This document shows, piece after piece, positions 17,699 to 25,439 of a stretch of DNA of 64,000 nucleotides. Both the position numbers and the translations under genes were made by a program. Each line of letters opens with the position of its first letter. Within the stretch, counting starts at the first letter, position 1. The stretch is from NCBI GenBank assembly GCA_002427885.1, contig DIZI01000041.1, forward strand, positions 1 to 64,000, read 5' to 3'. Source of the stretch: Paludibacter sp. UBA6032. GTDB lineage: Bacteria > Bacteroidota > Bacteroidia > Bacteroidales > Paludibacteraceae. Under the pieces are notes generated by a model. That model was not told the DNA's origin and made no database searches. It worked only from the letters and a program-made list of their open reading frames with translations.

Positions 17699-18421
17699 AT
17701 GCTACAAAATATAGAAATGATTGTTTTTGACATGGCCGGAACCACAATAAAGGACAGAAATGAAGTTGAAAATTGTTTCCTTGAAGCGGTAAATCAAACA
17801 GGATTAGCTACCACTCACGAAGAAATTAATTCAATGATGGGATGGTCGAAACTAACAGTATTTCAAGAATTATGGAAAAAACAATTGCCTGATGCTCCTG
17901 AGAAAGATTTAGCCAAACACATTGAATATTCATATTCTGTTTTCAGGGAGATCCTTGAATCACATTACCTGAATACTGAGATATTATCAGCAGAAGGAAG
18001 TCTTGAAATATTCGACTTTTTAAAAAAACAGAATATTAAAATAGCCCTCACAACAGGTTTTTACCGAAAGGTGACTGATATCATCCTCATTCGGCTGGGC
18101 TGGAATGTCGGGTTGGACGAAAATTATACCGGCACAAAATTTATTAACGCGTCTGTCAGTAGCGACCAAGTGAAAGCCGGACGTCCATCACCTTATATGA
18201 TTTTCAGGGCAATGGAACTCTGCAACATAACCGATGTAAGAAAAGTTATAAAAATCGGAGATACACCTTCAGACTTAGCAGAAGGTAAAAATGCCGGGTG
18301 TAAATATTCATTCGGGATAACCAATGGTACTCATACAAAAAACGAGTTGGAAAAATACGAAAACGACGGATTGTTGGAAAACCTTTTTCTGTTTAAGACT
18401 CATCTTGAAAACATACTATAA
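17699..18421 (+). CDS. Phosphonatase-like (PhnX-like) HAD hydrolase
   Basis: 240 residues. HAD-superfamily enzyme with the phosphonatase-type first motif VFDMAGTT (Asp11 nucleophile, Ala-Gly-Thr rather than DxDxT). It also has a cap-domain lysine in MGWSKLTVF (about K51) in the place of the Schiff-base lysine that polarises the C-P bond, an arginine before the last motif (KAGRPSP), and the acidic GDTPSDLAEG motif. These are the marks of the PhnX-like group. The expected reaction is phosphonoacetaldehyde to acetaldehyde plus phosphate, the step after PhnW and PbfA. Some members of this subgroup lack a tested substrate, so the symbol is left empty. Confidence 0.8.
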   Translation: MLQNIEMIVFDMAGTTIKDRNEVENCFLEAVNQTGLATTHEEINSMMGWSKLTVFQELWKKQLPDAPEKDLAKHIEYSYSVFREILESHYLNTEILSAEGSLEIFDFLKKQNIKIALTTGFYRKVTDIILIRLGWNVGLDENYTGTKFINASVSSDQVKAGRPSPYMIFRAMELCNITDVRKVIKIGDTPSDLAEGKNAGCKYSFGITNGTHTKNELEKYENDGLLENLFLFKTHLENIL

Positions 18422-18431
18422 AATTGTTTCT

Positions 18432-18864
18432 ATTATAGTAGTTGATGCACAAAACGGTCCCGACCATGTAGATTCGAACCGTTCTACAGCATATCTTGCA
18501 GATGGATATTTAATGGAAGATCTTGTTGATCATACATTATATTCAACTACATCGATGCTGCATACTATTTAACAGATCATTGGCATTCCTCAAATGAGCC
18601 AGTATGATGCTTCAGCCGAACCGATGTGGCGTTGTTTTACACAATTGCACACCACAACCTTTTCATGTAAAGCCTTGTCAGGTCAATCTTAATGAAGTTA
18701 ATACCAACACCAACAAATACTCATATATCAGCCAACAATTTGATTTCAGCAAAGAAGACGAAGCACCTGAGGGTCCATTCAACGAAGTAATTTGGAAAGC
18801 AGTTATGGGAATTAGCAACACATGCACGGCACCCGTTCACGCTGCATTTCTTAAAACAAATTGA
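18432..18864 (+). pseudogene. C-terminal remnant of a phosphoesterase gene
   Basis: Reads, across two frames, as the last ~140 residues of a YncE-linked phosphoesterase (alkaline-phosphatase-like family): VVDAQNGPDHVDSNRSTAY, SMLHTI, then PQMSQYDASAEPMWRCFTQL, and in the next frame QVNLNEVN, FDFSKEDEAPEGP and TCTAPVHAAFL before TGA at 18862. An in-frame TAA (18570-18572) replaces the residue expected after LHTI, and a frameshift occurs near 18650. The 5' part, with the metal sites, is missing. It directly follows the phosphonatase gene, so a phosphoesterase may once have been part of this operon. Confidence 0.8.
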
Positions 18865-18929
18865 ATAATGTTCTAAAAATAAATATATTAACTCAAATAA
18901 ATGCAATTAAAAACATATAATAATCCCCA

Positions 18930-19128
18930 GTGAATCAATGCACCCAATCCATCCAACAAATTATCCAAAGCAAACAAGCTTTTGTTTCATTTTGAACGTT
19001 TGATAATCGGGGTGAACAAAAGCGCGTTCCAGTTCAATAGTAAAAGGAAGAAATTCTTTTACTATTGAACTGTTCACTGAAGGCAAACAAATGCGACAGA
19101 ACAAATGTGGGTTGCACGGCATCATCCA
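18930..19128 (-). pseudogene. Frameshifted internal fragment of an OlsB/GlsB-like acyltransferase gene
   Basis: About 200 bases align with positions 40095-40290 of the intact N-acyltransferase gene at 39560-40609. On the minus strand the pieces are DDAVQPTFVLSHLFAFSEQF, then ELERAFVHPDYQTFK, then SLFALDNLLDGLGALIH, each in a different frame. It matches the intact DDAGQPKFVMSHLFTFSEQF, ELGRAFVQPDYQTSK and SLFALDNLWDGLGALIH. The fragment ends 2 bases from the stop codon of the beta-galactosidase gene. It is diverged, so it is not a recent copy. Confidence 0.85.
19031..19071. repeat. Perfect 16-bp inverted repeat inside the acyltransferase remnant
   Basis: AGTTCAATAGTAAAAG (19031-19046) and its exact reverse complement (19056-19071) flank a 9-base loop. 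The matching segment of the intact gene (near 40200-40240) is only weakly palindromic, so the arm was copied from its partner after the gene decayed. It could also act as a weak terminator for the minus-strand beta-galactosidase operon. Confidence 0.85.
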
Positions 19129-19130
19129 CT

Positions 19131-21212
19131 TTATTTCCATACAACTACTCCTGCAGGAGTTAATTCTTTCGTTCCGAATATGATTTTTGCCTCTTTTGGA
19201 ATATCGATTGTGAGGTTTGAAGATGAATAATTATTTGCCACCCAAAAACCGTCACGCCAGTTTATTATCACACCTTCGGGTAATTCTTTCACTCCTATTC
19301 CGGCGGTTTCATATACTTTTTTCAAAACAGCAATTTCAAATTTACTGTCATCTGCGTCTGTACCAATATAAGTCACAGTCCCTTTACCAAGTTTTCGATG
19401 AACGACGGAAGCTTTTCCTGCATAAAATTGGTCGGTATAAGTTGCCCACGTTTCTGTACCTGATTCCGGGTCAAGCATATCACCCCATGTCTTCCAAAAG
19501 TAAGTAATACCGTTAAATTCGACTTTCGCTTTCATATCAGCACCTAGCATATCGTTCATAGCTATTTTTGCACCAATCAGACCGGTGATAGCATCGGCCC
19601 AGGGAGCTTCAAAAAAATGTCCGTCGCGGTCTTTCAATCCGGTTCGGCATGTCAGAACCAGATTTCCACCATTTTCCACATAATTTTTCCATTTCGCAAT
19701 CAGTGTTCTGTCAACCATTTGATAAGCCGGAGCAATAACCACCGGATAAGCACTTAAATCGCGATCTTCACCCACAATATCCACCGGACAGCTTAGCGAT
19801 TTTATAGCTGAATAATATTTAGTTATATGATTAATTTCATTCCATTGAAATGTTTGAGGCTGAATGCTTGTTTCCCAAACATTATCTTCGTTATATAGAA
19901 GTGCTGTTTTTCGGGCTGCATATTCTTTCGGCATGGGAACATTGGGAACATATATTTTCCGCAATTCGCGAATTTCTTTCATGAACTGACTGTATTGTAT
20001 TCCTCCGCTCAATTCAGTTACTCCATCGGTACCCACCATACCGTAATGAAACTGCTCACCGCCAAAAAGTGGTTGACGAAAACGATATGAACAAATAAAA
20101 TCCAACCCTCCGGCAAATGCATTCCACAACCAGGCTCTTATTACACCCGGATATGGTTGTGGATTGTATGTTCCCCAGTTTACCTGACCGGGTTGAAGTT
20201 CCATCACACCTGTTACTCCGTTAACAGGACGGAAAAAATCATTTGCAAACGAAATCCTCCAGGGATCACCCATGCGGAAACCCTGATCTCCTACTCCTTT
20301 TGTATATCCGGCCACCGGATACATGGTATAGGAAATAAAATCCAGATCCTTATTGCGCCATGGATCAACATCGGTATGTCCATGCATAAAATTACTCGTC
20401 ACAAATTGTGATTTGGAAATGATTGAATGCAAAATGTTGTATTGCATCGAAACAAATGAAGCACATTCATCTGCATTGAATCGTTTCATATCAACCATTG
20501 AAGTTGGACTTGCTATTCCTGAATACAATCGATTTGCATTTGGAAGTTCTATTTGATTAAAATCGGAATAGACACCTGACCAAAAAGTAGTTCCCCAGGC
20601 ATTATTCAGTGATTCAATAGTCTTATATTTGTTTTTTAGCCAGACTCTGAAACTTATCTGTGCTGCCATACTGTAATCTAAAGCCCCGTAATGCGAAGGT
20701 TCATTATCAATTTGCCAACCCCAAACACGCTTGTCGTTAGCATAATGTTTGGCCATTGCTTCAACCACTTTGGTTGTCAACTCCCTGTATTTTGGACTCG
20801 ACCATGAATAATGTTCACGTGTACCATGCTGTCCGGTTTGTCCATTTGGCATTTCTACCAATACTTCCGGATATTTTCTGACAAGCCAAACCGGTGGAGT
20901 TGCCGATGGAGTACAGAGAATTACTTTCAGATTATTTTTGGCAGCCAGTTCCAATGCTTTATCCAACCATTTGAAATCATAAACTCCTTCGCTTGGTTCA
21001 AGTTGAGCCCAGGCAAATTCAGCCATGTGAGTGAATTCAAAACCCATTTCGGACATTTTCTTAAAGTCCCGGTCCCATTGATTTGGATTCCATGCTTCGG
21101 GATAATAATACACTCCCGTTTCAACCATCTTTTCGGGTTTAAAAAATGTCTGTTGCGCAGAAAGGATCAATGCGTATGCCAGAACCAAAACCAACATTAT
21201 TAGCTTTTTCAT
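19131..21212 (-). CDS. Secreted GH42-family beta-galactosidase
   Basis: 693 residues with signal peptide (about 1-20). TIM-barrel glycoside hydrolase of family 42: ETGVYYYPEAWNP opening, acid/base glutamate E171 in WQIDNEPSHYG, and nucleophile E339 in TGVMELQPGQVNWG. A trimerisation domain and a small C-terminal beta domain (ending in AGVVVWK) follow. It removes non-reducing terminal beta-galactose. It follows the GH43-like gene by 36 bases on the same strand. Its 3' flank carries an unrelated gene fragment, and a copy of its own 3' end is found near 5829. Confidence 0.9.
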   Translation of the reverse strand: MKKLIMLVLVLAYALILSAQQTFFKPEKMVETGVYYYPEAWNPNQWDRDFKKMSEMGFEFTHMAEFAWAQLEPSEGVYDFKWLDKALELAAKNNLKVILCTPSATPPVWLVRKYPEVLVEMPNGQTGQHGTREHYSWSSPKYRELTTKVVEAMAKHYANDKRVWGWQIDNEPSHYGALDYSMAAQISFRVWLKNKYKTIESLNNAWGTTFWSGVYSDFNQIELPNANRLYSGIASPTSMVDMKRFNADECASFVSMQYNILHSIISKSQFVTSNFMHGHTDVDPWRNKDLDFISYTMYPVAGYTKGVGDQGFRMGDPWRISFANDFFRPVNGVTGVMELQPGQVNWGTYNPQPYPGVIRAWLWNAFAGGLDFICSYRFRQPLFGGEQFHYGMVGTDGVTELSGGIQYSQFMKEIRELRKIYVPNVPMPKEYAARKTALLYNEDNVWETSIQPQTFQWNEINHITKYYSAIKSLSCPVDIVGEDRDLSAYPVVIAPAYQMVDRTLIAKWKNYVENGGNLVLTCRTGLKDRDGHFFEAPWADAITGLIGAKIAMNDMLGADMKAKVEFNGITYFWKTWGDMLDPESGTETWATYTDQFYAGKASVVHRKLGKGTVTYIGTDADDSKFEIAVLKKVYETAGIGVKELPEGVIINWRDGFWVANNYSSSNLTIDIPKEAKIIFGTKELTPAGVVVWK

Positions 21213-21248
21213 AACTGTAAATTTTATTTATAGTATTATTAATGTGAA

Positions 21249-22289
21249 TTATTTAGCTTTAGGAGCCCTAAGATTTAAATACAAAGGTTTATCGCGATCA
21301 CATACTATCTGCCCATCGCTATATTCCAGCTCTGCCATCTGAATGGAGCTTCGTTTTGTTTCGTAATTTGTTTTCCCTTTGTTCTCAGGTATCCGTCCGG
21401 GATGCGTGAAATAGATTATATATGCTTTGTCAGCATTTACAACGACATCCGCATGTCCACCGATTACCTGATCGTCAGTTCCTTTTCCGGGAATTTGTAA
21501 TATATTATTTTTCTGTCTTTTCCAATTGACAAGATCATCCGAAGAGTAAACTCCCAATCCTTTCCAATTGTCGACAACCATCCAGTTTTTCCCTTTCCAA
21601 TTAAAGACATTCGGACCTTCGCCGCTCTGATCACCGATTACTTTTTTCCCACTATCAGTCCACTTATAAAGGTCCGGACTATCGGCATAATAAATTGATT
21701 TATGATCAACCTCATTGTTGTAATACATGCGCCAGTTACCATCGGGCATTTGAAAAACACAGGCATCGATACAACGTTCGGAAGCTAACTTTAATTTTGA
21801 TTCAAATTTCCATTTGAGTAAATCATTACTCGTTAGGTGTACAATCCATCTTGGATGATTCCAATCCGAAAAAACACCCGGAACATAAGTCAGAAACATG
21901 TGATAAAGGTTTTTAAACCGGATCACTTCGGGTGCCCAGTGCGTATAATCGGTTAACCTGTATTGAATATCACAGGTATCACGATATTTCCATGTTGCAC
22001 CACCATCAGATGATTCTGCAACACCGATGCGGGTCCCGTGAACCCATTTCACTCCATCCAGACTGTCGACATTGGCACGGCGGTTCGTATAAAACAGATA
22101 CCATTTCTTTTCTTCTTTATTCCAAATGATGGTCGGATCAGCCGCTCCATCGTAAACAGGATCACGAAATAAAGGTTTTGATGCCAGATGATTTTGTTTG
22201 TTTTGTTGTGCCGAAAAATTCATTGGCAAACAAAACAACAAAATCAATAAGAAAAAATGCCATTGTTTTGAACTGTAAATTTCCTTCAT
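21249..22289 (-). CDS. Secreted GH43-like five-bladed propeller glycosidase
   Basis: 346 residues with signal peptide (about 1-27). The pattern is that of clan GH-F-type five-bladed beta-propellers: an early DGAADPTIIW (base aspartate about D51), WAPEVIRFKNLYHMFLTY (transition-state or acid region, E121), RCIDACVFQMPDGNWRMYY and GEGPNVFNWKGKNWMV later. Substrates of such enzymes include arabinosides, xylosides and galactosides; the exact family could be GH43 or a related one. First gene of the two-gene operon with the beta-galactosidase, implying joint use on a galactose- or arabinose-containing glycan. Confidence 0.8.
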   Translation of the reverse strand: MKEIYSSKQWHFFLLILLFCLPMNFSAQQNKQNHLASKPLFRDPVYDGAADPTIIWNKEEKKWYLFYTNRRANVDSLDGVKWVHGTRIGVAESSDGGATWKYRDTCDIQYRLTDYTHWAPEVIRFKNLYHMFLTYVPGVFSDWNHPRWIVHLTSNDLLKWKFESKLKLASERCIDACVFQMPDGNWRMYYNNEVDHKSIYYADSPDLYKWTDSGKKVIGDQSGEGPNVFNWKGKNWMVVDNWKGLGVYSSDDLVNWKRQKNNILQIPGKGTDDQVIGGHADVVVNADKAYIIYFTHPGRIPENKGKTNYETKRSSIQMAELEYSDGQIVCDRDKPLYLNLRAPKAK

Positions 22290-22316
22290 ACCTCAATAGT
22301 TTATGCAAATATAAGT

Positions 22317-22350
22317 AAAATAGGTGTTCCGTCACCGAAACACCTATTTT
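22317..22350 (-). terminator. Terminator of the 899-residue T9SS gene
   Basis: A 12-bp perfect stem (22317-22328 with 22339-22350), T-rich on the minus-strand exit side. It lies 22 bases past the stop of the gene at 22372-25071 and before the GH43-like gene, so the two are likely separate transcripts. Confidence 0.75.
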
Positions 22351-22371
22351 CTAATTTATTAAAAGTCCATT

Positions 22372-25071
22372 TTATTTTTGATAAAGGACTTTCTGAACAT
22401 TCACAGAACCATCCATTGAACGAACTTTTACAAAATAGGTTCCTGTTGAAAGGCCATTCATATTAATGATAGTTTTGTCGCTGGTTGAATTAATATTTTT
22501 CACGGTTTGACCGATTAGATTTACTAATTCAATAGTTGAAGAATTTGCACCAACAATGTTTACCAGATCATGAGTAAGAGTTGGGTAAATACTCAATTTG
22601 CTATTCCCAAACTGATTAATATTTGTATAAAAACCATATACAAGGTTACCGGAAGAATGATCAAATATATAACCAGCCGGAAGATTAACAGTTCCAAAAG
22701 TACCAAGTACAGAAGAAGCTTTAATAAGTTTTAAATATGTTCCATAAGCCGGAGCCGCTGCATTTATAGTTACATTTAAGATTCCACCGTAGGTTACTGC
22801 TCCTGCCACCGATATTGAATCGTATTGAGTTGCATTAAATCCATCAACTGTTAAGTTAGTAGTACCGGCTAAAGTCAAAGAACTGCCAAAATTCAAACGA
22901 CCTTCCAGAGTTCCGTTTACAACAGTAGGTCCACCAATAGATCCGGTACCTGAAAGTTTAGCACCCACAGCTACTGTATCCTTTGAAGTCGCATTTCCAA
23001 TAGCACCTGTTACTGACAACTCACCAGCATTTACAGCGAAGTTACCATTATGTGTATTTGCAGTTCCGGAAAAAATAAGTTTACCTGTTCCAACTTTTGT
23101 GAAGTTAGTTTTACTTCCTGTGTAGAAATTTCCAGAACCCTGATAACCACCGATATTAGTAATTGTTCCTGCGTATGTACTATTTTCATTTAACCCACCT
23201 ACACTCCAGGTAATATCATTAGCAGCAGTTGATGTTTTGCCCCATCCCAAACGTGCTCCACTTTCTCCTGTCAGTGTACCAATATTAATTGTTGTTGCTG
23301 CTGTTTGTGCTGCATCAACAAAAAGATAGGTTGTGCCTTTAAGTGTAACTTTTGCATTTGCAAGATAATCTGCTGCGACAGCAGTTAAACCAAATTTGGT
23401 GTCAGTGCCGGTTCCATTTAATTCTAATTCTCCCGCAAAAGTACCTGTAGGAGCAATACTAAATGCATATGCAGAGTTCAATGTAACAAAACTTGATGAA
23501 ATAGATGCTTTTGCACCTGCAATAGATGATAAGCCTGCTATAGATGTTGGGGCTGTTGATTGAATCTGTGAAGATGCATTAAAAGTTGAAGTTGGTATTG
23601 CATAATCAGATGTTAATGTTGATGGGCCACTAAAGATGAGACTTGAGCCTAAAGTACCAGCTTTTGTAACAGTAACCAATCCTCCTGCTATTTGAGTAGA
23701 TCCGGTCATATTGTTTATTACGCCCAATGAAACAGTACTCGTTACTGGAAGATTAATATTTAACGATCCAGTACCGGAAATTATTCCTGAGCCACTGAAG
23801 CTATAACCGTCTGCAGTCATATTGATATTTCCTGAACCAAGATCTATATTTTGATTTACAACTACAACTTTATTGATAGCAGTTGAAGAGAACAATAACG
23901 GATTATTTTTTTGATAAGCCAAATTATTAGTACCATCGGTAGTAAAGTTAGCATCTGCATCATTCAAATTACTATTTATAAAACCCGTCCAGGTATATGT
24001 ACCAGCTGATACAGCTACTTTTTTAAACTTCAAATTGATAACAGAGCTTCCATCTGCAGCAACCACAACATTATCGGAAATTGTACTTGCAGCGTCATAA
24101 ATATAATAGAATGAACCATCTGTGTAAGTCGCCTTATCAGATGAAAGTGCTGTATATGTAGATCCAACAGTTTGATTTGTAATAATATTGGCAGTTTTAA
24201 ATGCAATATTCGAAGGGTCTAAATAATTAATTGTTACAGTTGAAGTTGCAGCATCAATAAGCTTGTATGTTTGAAAATTATCAATTGAATAATTAAATCC
24301 TGAGTTTCCACCATTTCCGGCATTACTTGATTTTGTAGCAAAACAGCTGATTTCGGCAATATCATTTGCTGTTGAATTAATGAAAGATAAATTCACAAAC
24401 ACTGCCTTTGAGTTATCAGATTTTTTTGTTATAATCAAACTGTCAATTACGTGTGTTGTGAAGTTTAATTTTGCTTTAATATTGTACCAGGTGGAAGTTG
24501 CAAGTGCAAAGTTTGTATTGGAACCTGCATTTCTTGTACTTGTACCTGCTACATTTACGGCTGAAGCCCTATTGAAAGTTCCTCCTGTAAGATAAGTTGC
24601 AGAGTCTTTTTCTAAATTCCAGCAATAAAAGAATCCGCCACTACCACAGTTATACAATCCCAATATATTTTTTGGATCTGCAGTTGTAGCACCACTTCCA
24701 TGAAGAATTAACCCAATTGAATTCTTTTGGCCAACTACCTGTGAGGTTATACTCCAATCAAAGCTAACATAAACGTTCGTTTCACTTCCACTTGTAGTAT
24801 AATTAATGGTATAACCTCTATTTCCTGAACCTGAACCGGCAACATTGAGTTGATCTGTGGCAGGGCTAGTCCATGATACGCCTGCGCTAGCAGCATACAA
24901 AGCAGTTCCTGCACTCCAGCCCGTTGGATAAGTTGTTGCTGATGTAAAACTTTCGTTTACAAAATAAGTTGGAACTAAGGTTGAACTAGCATTCTGCCGT
25001 CCAAAAGTCATTGAGACTCCTACGGAGAATAATGCTACAAAAACGAATAATAATCGTAAATTTTTTTTCAT
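22372..25071 (-). CDS. Large T9SS-secreted beta-strand-rich protein
   Basis: 899 residues. Signal peptide (about 1-24); a jelly-roll-like domain (about 35-270); a short MucBP-like domain (VTINYLDPSNIAFKTANI, about 272-350); a long repetitive Gly/Thr/Ser beta region with autotransporter-associated strand repeats (KVGTGKLIFSGTANTHNGNF, GAKLSGTGSIGGP); and a C-terminal type A sorting domain (about 820-899, ending YFVKVRSMDGSVNVQKVLYQK-like). The last domain sends it through the type IX system to the surface. No catalytic residues were recognised, so binding or adhesion is inferred. It sits between the hybrid sensor and the GH43-like gene. Confidence 0.8.
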   Translation of the reverse strand: MKKNLRLLFVFVALFSVGVSMTFGRQNASSTLVPTYFVNESFTSATTYPTGWSAGTALYAASAGVSWTSPATDQLNVAGSGSGNRGYTINYTTSGSETNVYVSFDWSITSQVVGQKNSIGLILHGSGATTADPKNILGLYNCGSGGFFYCWNLEKDSATYLTGGTFNRASAVNVAGTSTRNAGSNTNFALATSTWYNIKAKLNFTTHVIDSLIITKKSDNSKAVFVNLSFINSTANDIAEISCFATKSSNAGNGGNSGFNYSIDNFQTYKLIDAATSTVTINYLDPSNIAFKTANIITNQTVGSTYTALSSDKATYTDGSFYYIYDAASTISDNVVVAADGSSVINLKFKKVAVSAGTYTWTGFINSNLNDADANFTTDGTNNLAYQKNNPLLFSSTAINKVVVVNQNIDLGSGNINMTADGYSFSGSGIISGTGSLNINLPVTSTVSLGVINNMTGSTQIAGGLVTVTKAGTLGSSLIFSGPSTLTSDYAIPTSTFNASSQIQSTAPTSIAGLSSIAGAKASISSSFVTLNSAYAFSIAPTGTFAGELELNGTGTDTKFGLTAVAADYLANAKVTLKGTTYLFVDAAQTAATTINIGTLTGESGARLGWGKTSTAANDITWSVGGLNENSTYAGTITNIGGYQGSGNFYTGSKTNFTKVGTGKLIFSGTANTHNGNFAVNAGELSVTGAIGNATSKDTVAVGAKLSGTGSIGGPTVVNGTLEGRLNFGSSLTLAGTTNLTVDGFNATQYDSISVAGAVTYGGILNVTINAAAPAYGTYLKLIKASSVLGTFGTVNLPAGYIFDHSSGNLVYGFYTNINQFGNSKLSIYPTLTHDLVNIVGANSSTIELVNLIGQTVKNINSTSDKTIINMNGLSTGTYFVKVRSMDGSVNVQKVLYQK

Positions 25072-25330
25072 AAAATAAATAGATTTAAAATTTGAATAAT
25101 AATTGATTAGTTACATTTTCTTGAGTTTACAGGCAAATGATTCATTTATACTTTTGTACCATCATTTACTATGCAAAAGAAGAAAATTGTACGAATATCA
25201 ACAATGGATTTTTATGCTATTATATAGAATTTTATACTTTAAATTGACACAACTATCATGTATGGCTTCTATTCAAGATGTTACATATACATCGATTTAT
25301 TTCATGCTAAAATAATTTAGAGAAATAAAA

Positions 25331-25367
25331 AATGATTCGTAGCGTCAGATAATCGCTGCGAACCATT
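25331..25367 (-). terminator. Terminator after the hybrid two-component gene
   Basis: Fourteen-bp stem with two G-T type mismatches (25331-25344 with 25354-25367), preceded on the plus strand by an A-run that becomes a T-run on the minus strand. It lies about 75 bases beyond the HTCS stop. The remaining gap down to 25072 shows no gene and no clear promoter. Confidence 0.65.
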
Positions 25368-25439
25368 TACTTATCGGGTGAAAAATAGAAAATTTACATT
25401 TTAATTTCAATTTTATTATTCATTTAAATCATTTCAAAT

